From Desulfomonile tiedjei (lineage in GTDB: Bacteria > Desulfobacterota > Desulfomonilia > Desulfomonilales > Desulfomonilaceae), in assembly GCA_016218715.1 (NCBI GenBank), contig JACRDG010000076.1:62001-126000 (forward strand): a stretch of 64,000 nucleotides of DNA, written 5' to 3'. This document shows positions 58,052 to 64,000 of the stretch, in pieces. The notes under the pieces are model-generated. The model had not been told where the DNA came from. It ran no database searches and saw nothing but the letters and a program-made list of their open reading frames with translations. Made by a program: the position numbers and the translations under genes. How positions within the stretch are numbered: position 1 is the stretch's first letter; every line of letters begins with the position of its first letter.

Positions 58052-59239
58052 ATGGCCGTCAGTATTGATGTGGACAAGTGCAACGGATGCGGGATGTGCT
58101 CGAGATCCTGCCCGTACCTGGCCCTGGTTATCGAGGACAAGAAGGCCAAGTGGCTCGAAGAACGTTGCACGCTGTGCGGCGCATGCCTGGAGTCGTGCAA
58201 GTTTGGCGCCCTGACGGGAGAAATGCCCACACGAGAGGTTCCTGACTTCAGCGACTATCGCGATGTGTGGGTATTTGTCGAACAGCACGACGGGGCGTTG
58301 CACCGGTCCGCATTTGAGTTGATCGGCTGTGCGCGGGGTCTGGCCGACGATCTGGGACAGAAGGTGGCGGTCGCGGTGTTCGGGGCGGAGGTCAAAGGAC
58401 AGGCTCAGGACCTGATCCGGCACGGTGCGGACCGATGCATCGTGGTGGAGGACCCGGGCCTGGCTTACTACCGGACGTGCACGTACACGCACGTGCTCGG
58501 GGAAATCATCAGGGGCTACAAGCCGGGGATCCTGCTCATCGCCGCAACGCACCTCGGGAGAGATTTGGCGCCCAGACTGGCACGGCGAATGGGACTCGGC
58601 CTGACCGCGGACTGCACGCGACTGAGCATCGACCCGGAAGAGAAAATCCTCCTGCAAACCCGTCCCGCGTTCGGCGGCAACATCATGGCTACCATCGTTT
58701 CCCGCTTCTCTCGGCCCCAAACCGCGACGGTTCGGCCGGGGATCATGAAGGCCCTCGAACCGGACGCTACCCGCACCGGTGAGATTGTGGTCGAAGAACT
58801 CGACATGGCAGAGTGCCGCGAGTTCACCCATGTCCTCGAATGCGTGCTCCAGGAGAAGAAACGAGCCGATCTGGCCGCGGCCAAGATCATCGTCGCGGGG
58901 GGGAGACCGGTCTGTTCCGAGCGCGGCATAGAGGTACTCAGAGAGTTCGCCGAAGCAGTAGGCGCCGAAGTGGCGTGCACGCGGGTGGTGGTGGAAGAGG
59001 GGTTCCTTCCCGTGGAGCATCAGGTCGGTCAAACCGGCCAGAGCGTGCGGCCGGAGGTCTATTTCGCGTGCGGCATTTCCGGGGCCATTCAGCACAAAGC
59101 TGGGATGGACGGATCACGCTACATCGTAGCCATAAATAAGGACCCGGATGCGCCCATATTCGGAGTCGCGGACTACGCCATAGTCGGAGATCTTTTCGAG
59201 ATTCTGCCCGCACTGACGCGTTCCATCAAGGGGAGCTGA
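58052..59239 (+). CDS. etfA: Electron transfer flavoprotein alpha subunit fused to a 2[4Fe-4S] ferredoxin domain
   Basis: A 395-residue subunit. Residues 1-60 form a ferredoxin domain with two cluster motifs, CNGCGMCSRSCP and CTLCGACLESC. Residues 65-395 are EtfA, with the FAD-binding end HQVGQTGQSVRPEVYFACGISGAIQHKAGM and INKDPDAPIF. Such fusions occur in anaerobes and give ETF a direct route to low-potential carriers. The usual SR before VD in the FAD arginine region reads TRVVVE. The acyl-CoA dehydrogenase that follows 30 bp later is the likely partner. Confidence 0.95.
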   Translation: MAVSIDVDKCNGCGMCSRSCPYLALVIEDKKAKWLEERCTLCGACLESCKFGALTGEMPTREVPDFSDYRDVWVFVEQHDGALHRSAFELIGCARGLADDLGQKVAVAVFGAEVKGQAQDLIRHGADRCIVVEDPGLAYYRTCTYTHVLGEIIRGYKPGILLIAATHLGRDLAPRLARRMGLGLTADCTRLSIDPEEKILLQTRPAFGGNIMATIVSRFSRPQTATVRPGIMKALEPDATRTGEIVVEELDMAECREFTHVLECVLQEKKRADLAAAKIIVAGGRPVCSERGIEVLREFAEAVGAEVACTRVVVEEGFLPVEHQVGQTGQSVRPEVYFACGISGAIQHKAGMDGSRYIVAINKDPDAPIFGVADYAIVGDLFEILPALTRSIKGS

Positions 59240-59269
59240 GCGCGGGCCCATACACCGCCGAGGACGAAC

Positions 59270-60415
59270 GTGAACAAGATTGCCACACCCATACCGGAAG
59301 ACCTCATCCGCAAGATGTTCCGCCGGTTCACCGAAGAGGAGATCATCCCGCGAGCCCGCGAGATGGACGAGGCCAACGAATTCCCGAGATGGATGTTCGA
59401 GAAGGTCGCTCGAACCGGCGCGTACGGCATACGCTACAGCCCGCGAGTGGGCGGCGGGGGGGGGAATACGACGCAGTTCTGCGTCATGGTGGAGGAACTC
59501 GCCCGCGGTTCCATGAGCGTTGCCGCATTCACTGCGATGCAGTGTCTCATGGGAACCAATTTCCTCTATGAATACGGAACTCCCGATCACCACGAACGCC
59601 TGTTCAAACCGGCCATCCGAGGGGAAAAGGTGGCGTCCTTCGCGCTCACGGAGGCGGACGCGGCGACCGATCTCGCGGGGGTCAAGACGATCGCGCGGCA
59701 AGACGGCGACGAGTGGATAATAAATGGCTCCAAGACATGGATCACTAACGCGCCGTGCGCGGATTTCTTCACCGTGCTCTGCCAGACGGACAAAAGCAAG
59801 GGCCTCAGGGGACTCAACTTCTTTCTGATCGAACGCGGCACTCCCGGTCTCTACGTCTCAAAGAAATTCGACAAACTCGGAACCCGGGCGACAGAGATCT
59901 CCGAGCTGGCCTTCACGGACGTACGCGTACCGTTCGAGAACAGGCTGGGAAAAGAAGGGCAGGGGGTATCGAACCTCATGCGAATGCTGGGCGTGATCCG
60001 CGCGATGACTGCAGCACTCTCGCTGGGGTTGGCGAGGGCTGCGTACGAGCACGCCGCTCGCTATGCCATGGAGCGAACCCAGTTCGGAAAGAAGATCGGT
60101 AGTTTCCAGCTCGTGCAACAGAAGATAGCCAACATGGCTACAGAGATCTGGGCATCCCAGCTTATGGTATACAAGGTCACCGAGATGATAGATCGGGGGG
60201 AAAGGCCGCTCAAGGAAGCGTCCATGGCAAAATATTTCGCCTCCGAGGTCGCATGCAGAGCGGCCGACGAGGCGACGCGCGTGTTCGGTGCGTACAGCTA
60301 TTCCATGGAATACGACGTTCAGCGTTTCTACCGGGACTGCCGCTTCCTCTTGTTCGGCGGCGGGACCTCCGAGATCCTTCAGACCATCATTTCACGGGAA
60401 TGCGGGGTTTTTTGA
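59270..60415 (+). CDS. Acyl-CoA dehydrogenase family protein lacking the usual catalytic glutamate
   Basis: A 381-residue flavoprotein of the acyl-CoA dehydrogenase fold: N-terminal helices, the middle domain (ASFALTEADAATDLAG, WIINGSKTWITNA) and the C-terminal FAD domain (RTQFGKKIGSFQLVQ). The C-terminal block that usually reads YEGT-x-E/Q-I reads FGGGTSEI, with Gly364 in place of the base. The alternative base in LDxER is also absent (LGVIRA). It is likely served by the ETF just upstream. The reaction is uncertain. Confidence 0.9.
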   Translation: MNKIATPIPEDLIRKMFRRFTEEEIIPRAREMDEANEFPRWMFEKVARTGAYGIRYSPRVGGGGGNTTQFCVMVEELARGSMSVAAFTAMQCLMGTNFLYEYGTPDHHERLFKPAIRGEKVASFALTEADAATDLAGVKTIARQDGDEWIINGSKTWITNAPCADFFTVLCQTDKSKGLRGLNFFLIERGTPGLYVSKKFDKLGTRATEISELAFTDVRVPFENRLGKEGQGVSNLMRMLGVIRAMTAALSLGLARAAYEHAARYAMERTQFGKKIGSFQLVQQKIANMATEIWASQLMVYKVTEMIDRGERPLKEASMAKYFASEVACRAADEATRVFGAYSYSMEYDVQRFYRDCRFLLFGGGTSEILQTIISRECGVF

Positions 60416-60504
60416 CGCGCCCCCGTGTAGCCGCGTCGACAGGGCAGAACACGACCGTATCCCCGGCACGCCCCCCGCACTCGGATCACGGCCGAAGCCC
60501 CGGC

Positions 60505-60527
60505 CGATTGGTGTCTGGTGCCAATCG
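60505..60527 (+). terminator. Hairpin after the acyl-CoA dehydrogenase gene
   Basis: Arms CGATTGG and CCAATCG with a 9-nt loop, then ACTTATTTCTT on the plus strand. It sits between convergent genes. Confidence 0.45.
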
Positions 60528-60529
60528 AC

Positions 60530-61279
60530 TTATTTCTTCCAGATCATGTCCGCGTCGAGCAGTTTCTGCAATTCCTCTCTAATCTCGCTCACAGGGGTCA
60601 GGCTGGCTTTGCGAGAGGTCGTGATGATCTTGCCCCCGACCAGTCCGTACTCCACGGTCTGAGGATAGTGGAATCGGCGCTTGGAGAGTCTTCGCTTGTC
60701 AAGCCACGGCGCCTGGTGAATCGGCAGGTAAAAAGAAAAGCGAAACGGGTCCAGAACAATGTGAAAGTGGTACAGGTCGAAATAACCTTCTTCGAACTCA
60801 ACCTTGCATTTCGGCGTCAGATACATCCGGATGTGATGCTTGCTGGCGTTGGTCTCCGTCTCCCATTTCTTCTTGGCTTCGGGAGATAGGTGATAGATCT
60901 CGCGGTCCCCTCTGCGAACATAGTTGACCGTCAAGCACGGGTGGCCGCTCTTGAAGATCTTCTCCAGCACATTGTGTTTGAGGGGAAAGAGGTCGGCGCT
61001 GGTCTTGGTCTCATGAACCAGATAACAGAGGTAGTAGCAGCCGCGTGCGATCTCCCTGTCTGGAGATGGGAGCGCGTCGATCAGTTGCAGGCTCGTTTCA
61101 TGGAAACGCACTTTTTCCGGGACAACGGTCTTGGGTTCCTTGGCCTTCTTCGGACGCGGAGGAAGAGGCGGGGTGACGCCGAACTTGAACCCTCGGTGTT
61201 TGGGCAAGAACGGTTTGAGACCTTTTTCTTCCCGCTTGTAGACGATTATGGGATCCCGCCTGGGAGGCTTCTTGGCCAT
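60530..61279 (-). CDS. Conserved-looking cytoplasmic protein, unknown
   Basis: A 249-residue basic protein. The N-terminal 55 residues are Lys/Pro-rich (PPLPPRPKKAKEPK). The rest alternates strands and helices with many aromatics (HFHIVLDPFRFSFYLPIH, IYHLSPEAKKKW). No signal peptide, membrane helix or known motif is seen. CAAGGAGT precedes the ATG. It converges with the acyl-CoA dehydrogenase gene, so is in its own unit. Confidence 0.75.
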   Translation of the reverse strand: MAKKPPRRDPIIVYKREEKGLKPFLPKHRGFKFGVTPPLPPRPKKAKEPKTVVPEKVRFHETSLQLIDALPSPDREIARGCYYLCYLVHETKTSADLFPLKHNVLEKIFKSGHPCLTVNYVRRGDREIYHLSPEAKKKWETETNASKHHIRMYLTPKCKVEFEEGYFDLYHFHIVLDPFRFSFYLPIHQAPWLDKRRLSKRRFHYPQTVEYGLVGGKIITTSRKASLTPVSEIREELQKLLDADMIWKK

Positions 61280-61922
61280 TGGGTACTCCTTGAACCGGCT
61301 CCTGGCTTGGCAGCAAGCGCTCTTACGCCGGTTTCATGTCAAAAGTATGATAGCCACGGCGGAACTAAATGTCCAATACCGGGGCCTGCGTCAACGTCAA
61401 AATTTCTGGAAAGTGGTTAATCGAAGCGCCGCGCCTGTCGCGGTCCCTGGACTCGAACCGGGGAGTTGGCTCAAACCGCTCCCGCCGACTCGAATTGAAC
61501 TGTTGCCCCCGTTCGTATGTGCCTCGTCCGGCCTGATCGGGATTGCACCTGGTGGCTCTGTGAACGGAATTCGGGGCGGTCAGGTTCACCCTGGCTCTCC
61601 GTCCCGCTTGCAACGATGTATCATTCAACCTCTTAACCGTTTAGTCCGCCAGAATCAAGAGAAATCTTATCGGCTCCGCCACCCCGAATCTGCTCGTCGA
61701 GGTTGCCAGGCAGGCCGCCCGGGGGATATAAAGGAGTAGTCAAAATCGATGCCGCTTAGAATGGTGGCTTTGGTGGGACAGGCATTTGGCCTGTCATTCA
61801 TGGGCAGGCAGTGTCGCGCCACGCGGGACCGGGCCCTCGATTCGAGATCGCCACCTGGCCCGCGTATCCATATCGGCGAGAGATTTTGGCAACTGGTCTA
61901 GAGCTTTCTCAGGAGGAGCAGC
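61280..61922. other. 643-bp region with repeat remnants
   Basis: No gene is supported; open frames here lack ribosome sites and family features. A module-2 hairpin is at 61777-61795. GGTTCGAGTCC on the minus strand near 61445-61460 resembles a tRNA T-arm but no cloverleaf can be built. The last bases, TCAGGAGGAGCAGC, are the ribosome site of the next gene. Confidence 0.55.
61777..61795 (-). repeat. Palindromic repeat, module 2
   Basis: GACAGGC-ATTTG-GCCTGTC. On the minus strand its flanks (GAATGACAGGC and CTGTCCCACCAA) match the same module in the element at 16401-16584. Confidence 0.75.
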
Positions 61923-62591
61923 GTGGACATAATCGAAAAGGCCCTCAATGAAGGGAGGAGCAGCTTGTCGGAGCATGAGGCAGCGTTGCTCCTCGCGTCG
62001 TACGGCATTCCAACCGCTCGCCAGCTTCTCGTGCGCGACCGAGCAGAACTGGCCGCGACGCTGAAAACGATCGGGTACCCGCTCGTCTTGAAAGGGTGCT
62101 CGCCCGCGATCAGCCACAAGACGGAACGAAACCTCGTCCGTCTCGATGTCAGGACAGAGGAGGAAGCGGTGACCGCGTACGAGGAGATAGCCGCGGCCAT
62201 CGATGGAGACGGCGCAGGCGTCCTGGTGCAGGAGATGGTCAAAGGGGGCCGGGAACTGGTCGTGGGGCTCACCCGAGACCCTCAGTTTGGTCCCTGTGTC
62301 ATGTTCGGGTTGGGGGGCATCTTCACCGAGATCCTGAAGGACGTCGCGTTTCGCCTGGCACCCCTGGAGAAGGTCGACGCCATGGACATGATGCGAGACA
62401 TCCAGGGCCACAAGATCCTGGATGCCGTGCGAGGGATGGAGGAGGTCGACCGGGAGGCCCTGGCGACGATACTGATCAATGTCGGTAAGATAGGGGTCGA
62501 GAATGAACGAATTAAGGAAATCGACATCAACCCCTTGGTCATCCGCGGCAAGGACCCGGTCGCGGTGGATGCCCTGATCGTCCTCGATTAG
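61923..62591 (+). CDS. ATP-grasp subunit of an ADP-forming acetate/acyl-CoA ligase
   Basis: A 222-residue protein matching the stand-alone beta subunit (ATP-grasp 5) of ADP-forming acyl-CoA synthetases, which make ATP and acid from acyl-CoA, ADP and phosphate. Landmarks are LLASYGIPTA, YPLVLKGCSPAISHKTE, VLVQEMVKGGRELVVGLTRDPQFGP, FGLGGIFTE and KEIDINPLVIRG. It begins at GTG with AGGAGGAG upstream. The CoA-binding alpha subunit is not adjacent, which is notable because the two are often paired or fused. Confidence 0.9.
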   Translation: MDIIEKALNEGRSSLSEHEAALLLASYGIPTARQLLVRDRAELAATLKTIGYPLVLKGCSPAISHKTERNLVRLDVRTEEEAVTAYEEIAAAIDGDGAGVLVQEMVKGGRELVVGLTRDPQFGPCVMFGLGGIFTEILKDVAFRLAPLEKVDAMDMMRDIQGHKILDAVRGMEEVDREALATILINVGKIGVENERIKEIDINPLVIRGKDPVAVDALIVLD

Positions 62592-63096
62592 CCGCCAGCA
62601 GTGCGAAGGCGTGCGATTCCTCGACAACCGGGGGGGAAGGTTTTATCTGATATCTTTTATAGTTGCTGCTGCAAGCGCGGCACTTTGTGAAGTGGGGGTC
62701 GCGGGCCGTCCAACAATCGATATGGACCAGCGCGCGCTTCTCGGTAACCCGTACGCGGTTTTTTGGCTTCCCCAAGCGCCGCACGACGTCTTCACGGATA
62801 TTCTCGACGGCCGCTTGACACCCTTCCTCCAGCTAAAAGGGAGACATCGGATTGATAAACGCGGGTAGTAGGTGAAGATGACGCCCAGTTCTAATCCAGT
62901 GACCATATGATCCTGTTTTACCGGGTGGATGACTCTTTTTCATAAAAAAAGACTTGACAGCAAAATCCTATCCTACTAGAAGGTGCCCACCTGCATCAGT
63001 CCTACCACATATCCTTCCTGAGCCGCCCGCCACGCATCCTACCCGGTGCCCCAGAGGGGGTCCCGCCTTTTTTGGGGCACGGGTAATGCAAAAATA
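62592..63096. other. 505-bp intergenic region with promoter and hairpin
   Basis: No protein gene is supported. TTGACA at 62954-62959, a 17-nt spacer and TAGAAG form a plausible plus-strand promoter. About 60-90 bp further lies a strong hairpin, GTGCCCCA (63047-63054) with TGGGGCAC (63074-63081). The span between could be a short RNA. The upstream half (62592-62950) shows nothing clear. Confidence 0.45.
62954..62982 (+). promoter_or_regulatory. Orphan sigma-70-like promoter
   Basis: A perfect TTGACA, 17 nt, then TAGAAG. No open reading frame follows on the plus strand. A hairpin at 63047-63081 might bound a transcript of about 90 nt. Confidence 0.4.
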
Positions 63097-64000
63097 TCAA
63101 ATGATTATGCATGCATCTCCATAACTGTAAAACCTGAATCTGGATTTCACCGCCTCCTGGTACGCGCGCAGGACTAGGTCCGTCCCCCCCAACGCGGCCA
63201 CGAGCATCAACAGTGTCGATCCAGGGAGATGGAAGTTCGTTACGAGCCCGTCGATGACGCGAAACGGATAGCCCGGATAGATGAACAGATCGGTCTTACC
63301 GGTACCGGCTTTCAGAGAGCCCGAAGCCAGCGCTGCCGATTCGAGCGTTCGGACGGTGGTGGTCCCGACCGCGATAATCCGTCGATTATCTCTTTTCGCT
63401 TGAGGGATCTTTTCGGCCGCGATCTCGGGGATTTCGTAGAATTCCGGTTGCATGCTGTGGAGCCGGATATCCTCCTGCCGAACCGGGATGAAAGTTCCAG
63501 GTCCCACATGGAGCACAATCCGGACGCACTCGATTCCCTTCTCCTCGATGTGTTCCAACAGCTCCTCGGTGAAATGGAGGCCGGCAGTGGGAGCGGCGAT
63601 AGAACCGGGCGTCCGGGCATATACGGTCTGGTAGCGCGAGCGGCCCTCCGCGGCGTCTCGCCCCTCATGTCTGATGTACGGGGGCAAGGGAGGGAGTCCG
63701 TACGCGTCGAGAAACTCCAGGAAATGAGCCTCCTCGACCGGGAATCGAACGATCGCTCGTCCGGGTGCAGTGACGCACTCGACCCGAAGAAGCGGCCCGT
63801 CCTCGACGGCCAATACAGCCCCGGGCACGAGGCGCTTACTCGACCTGACGAGACACGTGCGCAGTACCGGCTCGGTAGAAGCTTCCGAGAAGATGCCGGC
63901 CACGGGTTCCATAACTAGAAGATCGACTCGGCCTCCGGTGGGTTTCTTGCACGTGAGCGCAGCGGGAACCACGCGGGTTTCGTTCATCACGAGCAGATCG
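63097..64000 (-). CDS. queA: S-adenosylmethionine:tRNA ribosyltransferase-isomerase, 5' end beyond window
   Basis: The enzyme moves the ribosyl part of SAM onto 7-aminomethyl-7-deazaguanine in tRNA, forming epoxyqueuosine. About 300 residues are visible. DLLVMNETRVVPA runs off the window edge, so the start lies past 64000. Blocks seen are APTAGLHFTEELL, HVGPGTF, VGTTTVRTLES, TDLFIYPGYPF, TNFHLPGSTLLMLVAAL and the ending FRFYSYGDA. Only the first part of the N-terminus is missing. Confidence 0.95.
   Translation of the reverse strand, partial: DLLVMNETRVVPAALTCKKPTGGRVDLLVMEPVAGIFSEASTEPVLRTCLVRSSKRLVPGAVLAVEDGPLLRVECVTAPGRAIVRFPVEEAHFLEFLDAYGLPPLPPYIRHEGRDAAEGRSRYQTVYARTPGSIAAPTAGLHFTEELLEHIEEKGIECVRIVLHVGPGTFIPVRQEDIRLHSMQPEFYEIPEIAAEKIPQAKRDNRRIIAVGTTTVRTLESAALASGSLKAGTGKTDLFIYPGYPFRVIDGLVTNFHLPGSTLLMLVAALGGTDLVLRAYQEAVKSRFRFYSYGDACIII

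Noticed and set aside
61430-61475. tRNA-like T-arm sequence (GGTTCGAGTCC on the minus strand)
   Set aside because: The stems around it do not pair and no acceptor, D or anticodon arm can be drawn; it is at most a fragment.
62611-62868. 85-codon plus-strand frame after the CoA-ligase subunit
   Set aside because: No ribosome site, no family features, and an overlapping frame on the other strand is equally open.

Overview
The window reads as chromosomal core from an anaerobic member of the Deltaproteobacteria sensu lato (Desulfobacterota), probably a sulfate-reducing or syntrophic lineage. This is inference. It rests on an F1 ATP synthase operon that opens with b' and b and lacks the a and c subunits, a ferredoxin-EtfA fusion next to an acyl-CoA dehydrogenase, a ferredoxin:thioredoxin-reductase-like Fe-S protein, an ADP-forming CoA-ligase subunit, and duplicated amtB-PII operons with a NifA-like activator. 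Gene density is high, GC is high, and many gene pairs overlap by 4 bp. No phage, IS transposase, rRNA operon or CRISPR array was seen.

Layout. 1-7.5 kb: nitrogen assimilation, all on the minus strand. Two amtB-PII units (the first continuing into glnA) each have a near-perfect sigma-54 promoter. A NifA-like activator gene lies beyond them. A shared inverted repeat, CCTAC-N6-GTAGG, lies upstream of both operons and in the activator's own leader. 7.6-19 kb: lytic transglycosylase, DUF1285, dtd, NUDIX, a thiamine-binding-like protein, rsmD, coaD, an aminotransferase, surE, rnc, sfsA, an exported superoxide dismutase and the Fe-S protein. 19-26 kb: HAD phosphatase, a TPR lipoprotein-like or periplasmic protein, CbpM, a DnaJ-type chaperone, an amidohydrolase, an aldo/keto reductase and a small secreted protein. 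26.5-33.6 kb: the conserved translation cluster tRNA-Gly, rimP, nusA, ylxR, infB, DUF503, rbfA, nrnA. 33.7-42.3 kb: a PpiD-like chaperone divergent from the cell-shape cluster mreB, mreC, mreD, mrdA, rodA, bactofilin. 42.5-48.5 kb: the F1 operon atpF', F, H, A, G, D, C with its promoter and a strong terminator. 48.6-57 kb: TPR proteins, Xaa-Pro peptidase, efp, a 576-residue unknown, a zinc-ribbon/RDD membrane protein, a cysteine-rich Rossmann protein and prmC. 57-64 kb: etfB, ferredoxin-etfA, acyl-CoA dehydrogenase, an unknown, a CoA-ligase ATP-grasp subunit and queA, which is cut by the window end.

The most notable signals are these. (1) A predicted nitrogen regulon: activator, operators and sigma-54 promoters, with the operator-to-promoter spacing conserved to 1 bp between the two operons. 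(2) The activator's Walker A lysine is glutamine. (3) A family of small palindromic repeats is assembled into MITE-like elements with terminal inverted repeats. One element separates mrdA from rodA, and the same palindrome appears to have seeded an in-frame repeated linker in a membrane protein. (4) An ETF-linked acyl-CoA dehydrogenase lacks glutamate at both usual catalytic-base positions. All promoters, operators and repeat boundaries were read by eye; no alignments or database searches were run.
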